From NCBI RefSeq assembly GCF_016545825.1, contig NC_052621.1, positions 768,199 through 832,198 on the forward strand: a DNA stretch of 64,000 bases. Direction: 5' to 3'. The notes beneath the pieces were generated by a model. The model was given only the letters and a program-made list of their open reading frames with translations. It did not search any database and was not told the origin of the DNA. Numbering within the stretch: the first letter of the stretch is position 1; each line of letters starts with the position of its first letter. Made by a program: the position numbers and the translations under genes. Source of the DNA: Eucalyptus grandis (lineage: Eukaryota; Streptophyta; Magnoliopsida; Myrtales; Myrtaceae). Of the stretch, positions 11,826 to 23,125 are shown one piece after another.

Positions 11826-12125
11826 AGCTTCCACCAACGGATGACCGACGATAGCCAAAACGCTCCTCCGGCCTCACTCTCTCATATCTCTCTCTCAAAT
11901 CTCTCCCAAAAAACCTTTCTCGAGCCCTCCACAGCAGAAAAACCAGACCTTTATCCCTTTCTCGGTCCTTTTCCTCTCTCCTCAAGTACGACGTCGTCTC
12001 GCCCATACCGCATGACATTCCCTACGCGGGCATCGTGTGCGACAATCATTGCTAACGTCCTTGCCATCCTCGCTTTGTACAATCATCCTTTGTCTCCCTC
12101 TTCGAAAGAGAAAGAGATGGGCCAA
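11826..12125 (+). repeat. Dispersed repeat, copy 1 (partner at 15,340)
   Basis: About 300 bp is clearly alignable with 15,340-15,725. Shared phrases include 'ccaaaacgctcct', 'gagccctccacagcagaaa', 'tctcggtccttttcctctctcctc', 'aatcatcgctaac' type words and 'agagatgggccaac'. The copies differ by substitutions and small insertions, and their frames are not jointly conserved. The 142-residue ORF here is therefore not supported as a gene. It is probably part of an unidentified transposon or a duplicated 5' leader. Confidence 0.7.
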
Positions 12126-12713
12126 CACATGTGGGGAAAAAGTAAGCCTCTCCCAATATCGCAAACTGCGGGTGGGTCAAACTTATTTCTTTTGAAGAAA
12201 TGAGCGGGATCGAGAATGATTGTCCCATTGGTGCAAACTGTGTATGGTCCAATCAATCCTCGATACATCCTAAGCATTCGTGGGGTGCAGCTAGGGTTTA
12301 ACTGCAGATTATGTGTGCATATGTGTCGTGTTAAGCATATATAAAGGCAAGCACAACAATTGATATTCAAACAAAACTTCAATAACATCTATATAAGCAT
12401 TCATTTCTTACACCAACCTACAAAACAAACATGTCAACAAACATTCCACCCCGTATAACTCTCAACCTACACCAACATTTAACACAATATGAATAGACTT
12501 ACCTCATATCAAGAATGCTCTGCCATCAAACCACATTAGTTAACAAACAATCAAATTATTTAAATCATCAGCAGAGTTGTCAAACTATTGCAACTTGTCT
12601 TTTCCCCTTCAAACAGAAAATGTAGTAAATCCCCAGCAGAGTTGTCAAATTGTTGCGACAGTTACAAAAGAAGAGAAATGAACTAAATAACCTTAAAAAA
12701 TCAATTATACTTT

Positions 12714-12849
12714 AGATGCTTTATATCATATGTTCGTGACTATTATCAGGCTCATTTTTTTTTGTGACCCGGGAACCACTGTGGAGATGCTTTATATCAT
12801 ATGTTTGTGATTGTTATTAGGTTCATTTTTTTGTGACCCGGGAACCACT
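12714..12849. repeat. 70-bp tandem duplication including a SINE tail and its target site
   Basis: The segment 'agatgctttatatcatatgt...' through 'gtgacccgggaaccact' occurs twice, beginning at 12,714 and 12,784. Each copy includes the flanking target sequence and the 3' end of the adjacent minus-strand SINE, so the duplication arose after SINE insertion. Confidence 0.8.
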
Positions 12850-12982
12850 TGTGACAGACTGGGCCACCACCACAGATCCAATCACGGATAAGTCGCGCAA
12901 ATGCGATGCCTCTCGGATTCGAACTCTTTCCCTTCATGAGGGGGAGAGAGCCCGAAGCCAGCTGCGCCACTGTGGACGGTGG
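12829..12982 (-). mobile_element. tRNA-derived SINE, minus orientation
   Basis: On the minus strand the element reads: a head containing TGGCGCAGCTGGC (tRNA-like A box), a CT-rich stretch, then AGTTCGAATCC (B box), and a body ending 'gtgacccggg...' reversed into an A/T tail. Flanks 'ttattaggttcattt' (12,814-12,828) and 'ttatcaagctcattt' (12,983-12,997) are a good target-site duplication. A second family member in + orientation is at 35,798-36,003. SINEs of this kind are transcribed by RNA polymerase III and mobilised by LINE machinery. Confidence 0.8.
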
Positions 12983-12999
12983 TTATCAAGCTCATTTAT

Positions 13000-15335
13000 T
13001 GTATTGTATTAAACTCAGAAAAATTAATTTTATGAATCGATACATAAAATTCAGAACCGAATAATACAATTCAACTTTGAAACCACGGAATGATAGCTGC
13101 CATAACCATCACCACCTTAGTAAAAATACATAAAATACTAAACATATCCATAACTATCACGTGAAGTATGTGCCACTCATCAGCTCGATATACACCTATA
13201 GTGAACCCATCAACAAAAATCCGCAAAATATTTAGTCTCTCTTTGTTTCGTAAAAAATAAATGAATTGAGAAATATTTTCATAAATGATCTCTTGTATCG
13301 TTTACAAAAATGGATGGACAAAAAATATTTTCATTATTTACAAAAATATTTGTTCAAAATTTATTGTCTATAATAAAAATATTTCTCATTAATTAACAAG
13401 GTAAATGATCGTTATAGGGAAAAAAAATTCAAATAATTTATTTCAGTAACACAAATGGAACCTTACAAATAGAAGGAAGCCAATAAGCTAAATTCAAATC
13501 GAATCCATTTTTTCTTTTAAGAAAGATTAATATACCTAAACCTAAATTGAATGTACTTCTTAAAATCCCTAAACTATATATATTATATCTAAATTGAACT
13601 AAACTAAGTCTAATACTAAATCTAACAACCTAATCAAAGCCTATTTTCTAACCCATTTTCAATTTTTTAACAGCATAAGAGCGCTAAACTTGACCAGCTG
13701 GGAGTCATAAGAGTCGCGGGATGACGTGGTGGCATATTATAATAGTTCATGTGCTGTCTTCATGTTTTGTCACTAAAGACTCTGGGGATTTCTCTTACTA
13801 TTACTTAAGTTACCCATGCATCCATTCTTGATGCTCCATAGACCTAAAATTAATGCTTTTATTTTGATGGAAATTTGACCGGTCACTTCTTTTACACCAC
13901 AAAGCTCTTGCTTGTAGTGAGATGAATCAAAAGATTGGAATCTTGATTATTCTCTGCAGCAGTCTACAATCAACCATCAATTTCTGATACTGAAATTGCA
14001 TTTTGAGCACCATAGTTGATGGCGATTAACTGTTTAGCATTTGAATATGTATTTGCATTCAATTGTCAAACTCATATATGCTTATTGAATTTGATCTGAA
14101 AAATTTAGACTAATTCAGATAGTGATTTTCTATTTAGCAGTTGGTGGTACAAACATATTCAAATTTTTGGCAAAAGGGACAATAATACCGGTTTAAGTTT
14201 GGACCAAATATTTTGAGTTTTTATTTGCTAGTATGATGATTTTCTACCTAATTTATATTTTCAACATCAAATCTATAATGCCACTCAGATCTCCTGGTTA
14301 ACATGGTTTACCACACACATAGAGGGTGGGGGTTTGAGGACCGCTGAAGTAACTACAGAATTTTGACATTCTATTTTTCAGTTTATGCAGAGTGATTGAG
14401 GATTGACCAAAAATTTGAAGGTGAATTCACCTTTGGAGAATATTCAAATGTGAGGTATAATTGTAAAATATGATTTCTTTGTATCATAACTGGGGGATTT
14501 CATATACTTGAAACTAATTTTTTTTTCATCACCAAATATCGAATTTAGAGTTTTCCAAAAATTATGGATTTTAATATCTTTTTTATTTTTTGATTTTGTT
14601 TAATTACTACTGAATTTTTAAACGTTTTCCAAATTTTGGAATTTTCTAAAAGTTTTTGAATTTTCTTATTTTTTATATTTTGAATTTTTTAGGAAAATTT
14701 CGAATTTTTAAAAATATGTTCTGAGAGTTTTTGAATTTTTAATGTTTTCAGAAAGTTTTGAATTTTTATTTTTTTTCATATTTTCGAAAAAAAATTGAAT
14801 TTTTAAAATATATTTTTAATATTAAATTTTATTGTATTAGGGTAAACAGGTTGGACCGGGTAAACTCGATCCGGCCCGTTGACCTTGATCTAAACTTGGA
14901 TCCAACTTAATTTAAAAACTATTGCTTAAAACCTACTTTTTATTAATATTTTAATATTTTTTTTAATTCATTTTTTTTCTTTTTCTTTTTCTTCTCCTTC
15001 TTTCCTGGTCTCTGCACGCCCAAAGACTCCTAGACTAAACTCTCTTCCCAAACCACAACCGAACCAACCTCAACTTTCAGCGATCTCTCACCAACACTCA
15101 CCACCGCTGGGCTACCGATTGCCGTTGTTCCTACACCTCAATCGGCGTCAATCGCCACCGACCCTGAACTGTGGTGACCGTTAACTCACTTATCGGAACC
15201 AAAAGAAAAAGACTCCAACTCAAATGGTAATTTGTGACGTATGATATGCATTCGAAAGGGCAACTAGGTTGGTTTTTTGGTTGAAAGGGAAGGGCTAAAG
15301 ACCGACGCTAACGGTAGACCTACCTAGTTCTCGGG
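13000..15335. other. Intergenic, AT-rich, no gene
   Basis: 13,000-14,520 is unremarkable AT-rich DNA. 14,520-14,830 is made of short 'gaatttttaaaa/ttttcgaa' words. It ends in 'gggtaaacaggttggaccgggtaaac', which resembles the start of the A-rich block near 4,630 in the opposite orientation; this may be a second copy of one element. 15,000-15,190 is CT-rich without a conserved frame. Confidence 0.5.
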
Positions 15336-15339
15336 AAGG

Positions 15340-15725
15340 GCTAAAACGAATGAATGACAACGGCCAAAACGCTCCTTCGACCTTACTCTCTCGGATAGCT
15401 CTCTCACAAATCTCTCCAAAAACCCGTTCTTGAGCCCTCCACAGCAGAAAAACCAAAACCCTTGGAACGTTGCCTTCTTTACCTTTATCCAGTCTCGGTC
15501 CTTTTCCTCTCTCCTCCAATGTGACGCCAACTTGCCCCGTACCACACGACATTCCTTGCATCGCACGCAACAATCATCGCTAACATCCTCACCATCCTCA
15601 CTTCATACAGTCATCCTTCGACCAACGTCCTCCCAGCTTTTGTCGCCACCCTTCTGTCTGAAGCAAAGAGAAGAGAAGAGAAGGGGAAGAGATGGATGGG
15701 CTGGGCCGGAAAGAGGAAGAGATGG
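15340..15725 (+). repeat. Dispersed repeat, copy 2 (partner at 11,826)
   Basis: This is the second copy of the repeat described at 11,826, with extra sequence such as a 'cttggaacgttgccttctttac' insertion. Overlapping ORFs on both strands are low-complexity (Ser/Pro-rich or Arg/Lys-rich) and do not agree with the other copy's frames. Confidence 0.7.
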
Positions 15726-16096
15726 GCCAACGTATGTAGGAGAAGAAGAAAAGAAGAAATGGGAAAAAGGAAGAAGGAGGGCCAAGCCAGTCCAACCTTG
15801 GGCCGCCCTATTCGTTCTTCTTTCAATTTTTTTTCCTTTTTTTTCACTCTTTTTTTAGTAATTAATTATTTTTTAATAATTTTAAAAAAATTGATAAATA
15901 ACACTATTAATGCAAATTTCCCCAATATTTATACACGATGCATTTTAATGAAAATATACACGATGCACTTTAATGAAAATTATTTACTCCACTTACTTTA
16001 CTCTTTTTCTTTCTTTGCTTGGAGACTGGACATGTCCTAAATAAAAGGACAAAATTTAGTTGTCAATAGACTACGTAAGATGTGGTGTGCTTCAAT

Positions 16097-16220
16097 TGTA
16101 TTGATTTTTTTCTTGGTCGAAACAGTTGTATTGATTTTTATTTTATTTTTTGGGTCAAAATGGTTGTATTGATTTATTTTTATTTTTTTGGTCGAAAAAA
16201 TGGTTGTATTGATTGAGTAA
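16097..16220. repeat. Short tandem repeat, about 4 units of 31-39 bp
   Basis: The phrase ttgtattgattttt followed by a T-rich run and ttggtcgaaa(ca/aa)tgg repeats at about 16,097, 16,127, 16,165 and 16,204. Length variation comes from the T run. Confidence 0.75.
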
Positions 16221-17600
16221 AACTAAAAGGGATGAGTCCGGGGTTCTCCAAATAGGAAAAAAAAATTGTTAACCGCCTAATTCCTTTCCAATGTTTCTCC
16301 TTCGCCCTTGTATTACTGCCACAATCACGTTGCAAGCTCCGTCACACTTGATCCGATCCTCAATCTCAGTTTCAGGTTAGTTTGAGATCGAAAAAATCCC
16401 ATGGGTCGTCGGGGTATAGTAAGACTATTAGTTACATCTAGAGTGTGTTATGTATTTAGTTTCTTCTTTTGTCTAATGACTTTTGTTACCCTAAATATGT
16501 TTTTGTTTAACTCTTCGTCCTCTTATAAATAAGTAGAGTCTGGCTGGTGTAACGGTAGGGCTTCTGTAACGGTAGGAACGGTCTAATCACAAGCGAAAAA
16601 AAATCCTTACTTGGAACACTTTGAATATGAAGAATGGAGAAGCAATTTAAATACCATAATACATATAATCATAATTAAAAAAATCATTCCTAATTTAATA
16701 GAAATAATGAATACTGTCTATTAAATTTTAAAGATGAAAAATATTTAAAATTTTATCTTTACAACTAATAATGAAATTACCATGCAATGAAATGGCTCCT
16801 CCTTCCTTTCTTTCACATCAAATTGCTATAGAGGGACTCTCCAATAACCTATAATCAAAAACCACTTATATAGATTATTGTAAAAAACGTATGAACTAAA
16901 GAATATATTAAGATAATAATAATAATAATAATTAGTTGATGAAAAATTATCCCATCAATGCAAATCTAGTAGATGAAGACATGGAACACAAACTCCCTGT
17001 CTGAATGAGATTAGGAAAAATAATTAAGCATTGTATGTCTAAAATATATAATGATGGACACCAATTAAAATTCAACGTCAACCACTATCTCTTACTTTTT
17101 TGTGATCAATGAAGTGAAGACTAAAGAATTCTTTTCCACAGTATTGTGTTCATCGATATCAAAATATTAAATGAAAAGAAGTTTGAAGTATATTAAATAA
17201 TCACATTCCTATTTATTTTATTTGAGTTCCCCGAATGCTTTCTTTGATGGAAAATGGTAATTACTCCTTTAAAAGTTACAATTTAAAATTTTTAGTCGAT
17301 TTGAACTTTTCTTTGACTGGAAAAACATCTACTTATTAGGAATTTTTTTATTTGTGATTGCATTACTATTGGCTAATCATCTTCCTTTTTAAATTCTCTA
17401 ATCTAATGTTAAATTAAGCCGAGAAAATAGGAAGTGATGGTAAGTCAAAAGGGGAGGAAGAACCAATCGCCCAATTTCCTCAATAAAAAGTGTGGCTAAC
17501 ATTGTGCCGTGCATTTTGCAAAATGATGGTATCGTTAGCTAATCATATTCCAAATAAGTAATACCTTTATAAAACTTTTAGCGATTGTCCTAACCACGCC
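16221..17600. other. Intergenic, nothing recognised
   Basis: AT-rich DNA without a coding frame or clear repeat structure. The last 100 bases or so (about 17,560-17,680) align with the sequence immediately upstream of the other two ECI genes, for example 'gttgacttccctctgc-cattgct'. This probably represents the 5' leader and proximal promoter of ECI copy 1. Confidence 0.5.
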
Positions 17601-17748
17601 ACATTGTTTTTTATTTCTATGTCATAATCAAACTTTTATTTTAATATTAGCAATAATTCTCATTGGTCTCCCACTTAAGTTGACTTCCCTCTGCTCATTG
17701 CTCGCGACCCCCATCTCCCTCCCGCACAGAATCGATCTGACCATTTTC

Positions 17749-18501
17749 ATGGCGGACAACAAGCACGGCGAGGAGCAGCTCTGCACCCTCGAGAAGCGCG
17801 GCAACCTCTTCATCCTCACCCTCACCGGCACCGGCGAGCACCGCCTCAACCCCAACCTCACCTCCTCCCTCCGGTCCGCCCTCTCCCGCCTCCAAGCCGA
17901 CCCCTCCGCCTCCTCCTCCGCCCTCATCACCACCGCCCACGGCAAGTTCTTCTCCAACGGCTACGACCTCGACTGGGCCCAGTCCTCCGAGCCCCGCCTC
18001 CAACTCATGTCCTCCTCCCTCCGCTCCCTCGTCCACGACCTCATCTGCCTCCCCATGCCGACCATCGCCGCCGTCACCGGCCACGCTTCCGCCGCCGGCA
18101 TGATGCTGGCCCTCAGCCACGACTACGTGGTCATGCGGCGCGACCGGGGCTTCCTCTACATGAGCGAGATGGACATCGGGCTGGTGATCCCCAACTGGTT
18201 CATGGCCTTGATGAGGTCCAAGATCGGCGACCCGAGGGCCCGGAGCGAGGCGCTGATGCGGGCGGAGAAACTGACTGCCGAGGACGGGGTGAGAATGGGG
18301 ATTGTTGAGTCGGCCCATGAAGGCGCGGAGGAGACGGTGGTGGCGGCGGCCGAGCTGGGGGAGGCGTTGGTCGCGAGGAAGTGGGATGGACACGTGTACG
18401 CTGGGAATCGGAGGGTGGTGCTGCGGGAGGTGCTGGAGGCCATCAGATCCGTTGAGACGGTCAAGAAAGTGGCGGAGGATAAGGCCCGGTCAAAATTGTA
18501 G
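17749..18501 (+). CDS. ECI: Enoyl-CoA delta isomerase, peroxisomal (ECI copy 1)
   Basis: Single-exon gene, 250 residues, crotonase superfamily. The family shifts double bonds of 3-enoyl-CoAs to 2-trans-enoyl-CoAs so that unsaturated fatty acids can enter peroxisomal beta-oxidation; plant members include Arabidopsis ECI1-3, one of which (IBR10) acts in indole-3-butyrate metabolism. Visible features are the first oxyanion-hole segment KFFSNGYDL (66-74), the second, GHASAAG (111-117), and YMSEMDIGL with the expected catalytic glutamate at 140. A C-terminal SKL (248-250) is a classic PTS1 signal. I chose the ATG of MADNKHGEEQ because from there all three copies align without gaps. An upstream in-frame ATG at 17,680 lies in the CT-rich leader and the extension is not alignable. 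The gene is strikingly GC-rich compared with its surroundings. Isomerase versus hydratase specificity is inferred from sequence. Confidence 0.9.
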   Translation: MADNKHGEEQLCTLEKRGNLFILTLTGTGEHRLNPNLTSSLRSALSRLQADPSASSSALITTAHGKFFSNGYDLDWAQSSEPRLQLMSSSLRSLVHDLICLPMPTIAAVTGHASAAGMMLALSHDYVVMRRDRGFLYMSEMDIGLVIPNWFMALMRSKIGDPRARSEALMRAEKLTAEDGVRMGIVESAHEGAEETVVAAAELGEALVARKWDGHVYAGNRRVVLREVLEAIRSVETVKKVAEDKARSKL

Positions 18502-18682
18502 TTGGGCTTTCTCTTGAGGCCCGTTTGGAGTGTTCCTGTGAAATCGTTCTGCCCGTTGGGCCCATTATTCGGTCCCACGAAATGGTTCCCGAAAGCTGGT
18601 ATAATATGTAATATCATCTCTAGATTTTTAACTTGTGCGACACGATCCATGAACTTGGCCTCATATGCAATTTCTTCCATAA

Positions 18683-19055
18683 TTTTTTTTTTTTTTTTTT
18701 TTTGTATTGAAAGGGGTGAAGCCCAAAAATTACAACAAAACTCTCCTAACGAAACAGGATCCAACCTGATCACCTATCAATAAAGGATTCAAACCTTTTG
18801 GTGGCCTCTCCAAGATTAAGGTGTCATTCACATCACATGAGTAAATGGCCCAATTTGCTAACCAATTAGCACATGAGTTTCCTTCCCCAAAGTTATATAG
18901 AATATGAATATGCTAGAAATACATAAAAAGTTTTCATATATGATAAATGAGCATGTCACCAAAGTTGAGAGTATGAGTTGAGATCTAGAGTAGTGAAATA
19001 GCAGCTTGTGAGTCTGCCTCCACAATAAGTTTGAGAATACCCAAAGAAATTGCCA
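18683..19055 (-). mobile_element. 3' end of a LINE (RNase H-like end and poly-A), 5'-truncated
   Basis: The T run at 18,683-18,703 is the poly-A tail of an element on the minus strand. Reading minus from about 19,045, the frame gives ILKLIVEADSQAAISLL and then, after stops, GNSCANWLANWA. These are the RNase H-like C-terminal signatures of plant L1-type reverse transcriptase ORFs. Stops interrupt the frame, so it is dead. It separates ECI copy 1 from its original downstream flank, which resumes near 19,565 ('gtataataaggtggc'). Confidence 0.75.
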
Positions 19056-19975
19056 ATTTTCAATTTGGTCATTGAAATATTGAAAAATGTTCAATATAGT
19101 CCTTCTATTTGCTCAAATGACAATTTAGATGATAATTGATAATGCAAATTATTATATACTGAGTTGGGTTTCTAAAAATAACAAGTCAACATTGTCTATC
19201 CTTTTATCCGTCTATTTTATAAAATGAAAGAAACAAATTAGGGAGTTTTTTCTTTTCTAATTAAAGATGAATACACGTGTATCTTTTATTTCTGTCCATA
19301 AATCAAACTTAACAGTTTGGAAGCCAAACAATATGTTCCGTTAATTTGAATTAATGAAACAATGATATAAAATATCTTAATATAGTTTAAGGACTTTATG
19401 AAACATTTATCAATGGTCCAGAAATTACATTGAATAAATTAAAAATTTAGGGATAACATTGCATAATGAACCAAAGTTTAGGGATGATATTATGTGTTGA
19501 ACCAAAGTTCAGAAATTATTTGCATCATTTTCCTTTTAAATGTATGAGATGTCTAAATATTGCAGTATAATAAGGTGGCAAAACAAGAACTCAAATCAAA
19601 TTGTGTGCGCCACTTTTTTTTGTGTCCAATCTTTTCTTACATCTATTTTACAAGCCATTTTGTATGCTATATGCTATGCGTAGATTGCGAAATCCTACTC
19701 CTTCACTCATACGTCCCCACCCTAGCTCCTCGAGAAGTCCCACCTTCCCCTTCCCAAGTAGAAAGGGTTGCCACTAAGGCAACCTGTGGCTGATCGTGTG
19801 TGGCACTTGAAAAGTGAAGAATTAACAATTTTCTTTTTGCAATTATATGTTAATACCGATATATTTTGTCACGTACTTATAAACGAGTTCCCTTCCATGT
19901 GGTTTGTTCATAATTTGTTAATGAGAAATGTTCAAAAGCTACCATGGCATGGATGTTGCAATTTTCTGGGAAAAC
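19056..19975. other. ECI copy 1 downstream flank broken up by insertions
   Basis: 19,070-19,540 is foldback-like repeat sequence ('aaagtttagggatgatatt', 'aaccaaagttcagaaatt'). 19,565-19,580 and 19,798-19,890 resume the flank shared with ECI copies 2 and 3 ('gcaattatatg-taata-cg-tat-ttttg'). A 200-bp segment without a match lies in between. No gene. Confidence 0.5.
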
Positions 19976-20290
19976 TTATCAAAATAGTTCTAAATCTATT
20001 GCACTTATATTAATTCAGTTTTAAATCTTTTAATTTGGTCAATTTATTCTTAAATATTTTGACAATTTATTAATGTAGCACATCTGATCAATTTTGAGTG
20101 AAAATCGATGATGTAAACACCAATCGTTTTACATGGCATCATTGGCGTTAACGTGGACAATTTTTTGCATTTTCTTTAATTTTTTATTTTTAAAATTTTA
20201 ATTAATTTATTTATTTCCTTTATTGTTGCCAGCGATGGCTCCCCTTGCTTGTGGCAGTGAAGGTGGCCCTTGGCCAACCCCCTCCATAAC
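19975..20290 (+). repeat. Foldback family, left arm and start of core
   Basis: The words match the left arm of the complete copy at 30,885: 'tttaatttggtcaattt', 'caattttgagtgaaaatcgatgatgtaaac', 'ggcgttaacgtggac', followed by the start of a GC-richer core ('gcgatggctccccttgc'). The right arm is missing, so the copy is truncated. Confidence 0.6.
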
Positions 20291-22640
20291 GACCTAAATT
20301 TCCACAAAATTAAACATTGAATGATTATATAAATTAACTTCACTTCAATTCTTCAATAAATAATGAACTTATCCCCAATTGTATAAGTAATTTAACCGTG
20401 GCTAACATACTTCAAAACCTTATGTACAAAAACCCATCTTCACTTTTGCTACACATTTGATTCAATCCTTACTAGTGATCTTTGGAAGCATTAACCTAAT
20501 GCTTCTGAATTCCTAACTCGACAAATTTGAGAAATATATTAGGGTGAGCCTAAGCTTTGTAAATGAACTCTCTAGGTTTGAGGTAGAAGATCAACTTACC
20601 ACTCAACTTAGTATCAATAAAAACATCAACTCAAGCTATACAAAATAACAATGTATGACAAATGCATAAGCAAATGTTCTATCTTCACTATCATGATATG
20701 CTAGTGAAAACCATTAACAACATTGCAAGTTCATTCACTCAAAAGCAAGCATATGACATATTATTTAATGATGAACCATTATCACCTAGTAACTCACCAC
20801 TATACACAAGAATATACATAGGCAAGATTATACTTATCATGGAGCTCACAAACACATACTATAATTGTCAGTGGCCAAAACCATCACATCTCGACTAAAG
20901 AGGCATTGTCACTCCAACTCATGGGGATGGAATCATACATGTCTTTTGCCATGCCTCAACCCATTCATCACAAGTGTCTTCTACATCAGTGATGATAAAT
21001 ACGTCACTATATATCCACATGATGATAGTCAACATACCACGACTACAAGAGCCATGTCATGCCTTGACAATGTAAGCCAAGTCATATCATGAACACAAAG
21101 CCCATGTCATACCATGACTATAGAGACATGTTATAATAGAATTTCATATCATCTCAATCTTATAGAGAACCGTATCATACACTAGAAGATCTTACTAACT
21201 CTAAAGTCTCATCCACATACTTATATAAGAGAATTCGCTCTATAGAGAATAGGCTGCAGCAAAGGTCTTAATCATATGACATCATTCACATACATTTCAT
21301 AGCAACATAACAATTGCCATGCAATTAACAATAGACAATTAATAACATGCACTTCCCCACATATAACCTCATTCTTTCCATGCCAAGCCATCATTATTTA
21401 ATTGGAAGCCATAGATAAGTGATCGGTAACTTAGGAATGGATGCTCATTATCGACCATAAACGTCAACAATTCAAAGAATTGACCACGTGAGTAACAACA
21501 ACTCAAAGAATTAATCATGTGATTAATCAGCAACACTTAGCCATGGTAACTTAGTCAAATTACAAGAATATTATTATCATTTCTAATTTCGACACTTTCA
21601 CATTTTCACATAATCAAGCAATATTAATTAAATTAAACACTAAGGGCCATTTATTTGTCATCCAAAATATACAAGTATTTTATTTACGCTATGGACATGC
21701 CACTTAATTTATAAAATTACCAAAACAACCTACTTTCAAGTTAATTATACAATTAGGACCAATTTTGCATAGTTAGACACATTGTCTAAATTGAGAAATT
21801 ATCCCTCAAAAGAAATTAAACCGCCTATCAAAATAAGGTTCCCATGTTGTGAACAGCACCCAGAACTTTTAATTTTTGCAGATTTTTCCTTCAACTTGTT
21901 GAAATTGCAAATTTGACACTAAAGCTTCCAAACTCATTTTTTGAACTGGTTTGATTTCCCTTAATTAATATTACTTAATAACCCACTAATTAACACTAAA
22001 AATCATAAAATAACCCCATTAACTGCCCCATCTAAGTTATATAAATTTCGAAATTGCCCCTAATCTTGTCAAGAATTTACAAAAATACCCCTTATTATGC
22101 CTAGTTTTACCATTTTCATATTTTTTTTCCCATACAAGGTGCAATAAAACCTTTTTGTAGTCTCTCAAAGACATTCGAGGCATGAGGAAAGCTTTTGAAT
22201 TTTAACCCAATAATCACAATAGCTTAACATATAATTATTGAAACTTACTTACACATAGAGTAAAATTTAAACTAACTAAACAAACAATCGAGCAACTAAA
22301 CTCAAGAGTACTAAGTAGATCAATCTAACTTAGCCCTAGTGTTTTTCACTTACCTTGAACAAAAACTTGGACTACTCAAAATCTTAATCACCTTCAAAGC
22401 AAAATAACAAGAACAAACATTTACAACTCTCAATCGTTAAGAAAACAATAAAACTAGCTTGATAAGAAGAAAATGAAGTTCATGAATTTTAACCTAGAAC
22501 TACTGGAAAGATGAGACTTAAAGCTCAAACAACTCAAAATGAACGAACTTTGGAACTTGATTGAAATTGAGGGGGAGCTTCGCTTGTTTTGAAAGGAAAA
22601 AGAGAATTGGCACTTGAAGACAAGAAGATGAAGTTAGGAA
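20291..22640. other. Intergenic, probable old LTR-type repeat, no gene
   Basis: 20,860-21,130 contains recurring 'catgtcat(g/a)cc(t/a)tgac' words. Scattered phrases such as 'cataacgacctaaatttcc' and 'cttaccttgaac' have the look of a long degraded LTR. Neither terminal repeats nor coding domains can be shown. Short ORFs at 20,662-21,092 have no recognisable content. Confidence 0.4.
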
Positions 22641-23125
22641 TGTGTAAAACCGACCGCTCAAATTGGGCACTACTTAGTTTAGTCTTGTTTTTTAGAGTGT
22701 CAGTTCGGTTCCCGACTCCTAAAATTGAAACAAGTGCCTAGGTAGTCCAGTTTTCGATTCCAAGAGGAAACCAGACTAGGCCGACTACAAATACCTTTTT
22801 TTTTTTAATTACTTCTTCAGAAATACTAGTAAAAATGAACTAAATATAATCTCTTCCAATAGTACGACAAGTTATGACACATTAACTCTTCACTCATCAT
22901 TGTTTCCTTTAATATCTTAAGATTTGTCACTTTCTCTCATTGTGCATGATAGTGACTAGTTCTTAGACTAGAATGACCGAACCGGAATTGATGATCCGAT
23001 CCGACTCCCACTCTTAGGACCAAACAGTCCAGTCCCCACTTTCCAATTTTGGGAACCAGTTCTCATGGTCGGTTCCAATTCCACCTTGGAATCGGATCAG
23101 ACCAAGAACTGATCACCTTTAGATG
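22640..23125. mobile_element. Possible small inverted-repeat transposon ('ggttcccgattcc' type)
   Basis: The left half contains 'agttcggttcccgactcc' and 'gtccagttttcgattcc'. The right half, inverted, contains 'gaaccgacc', 'actggttcccaaaattgg' and 'gatccgattccaagg'. The two ends are thus imperfect inverted relatives around an AT-rich middle. This composition is common for hAT-type MITEs in plants; boundaries and target duplication are not clear. Confidence 0.4.
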
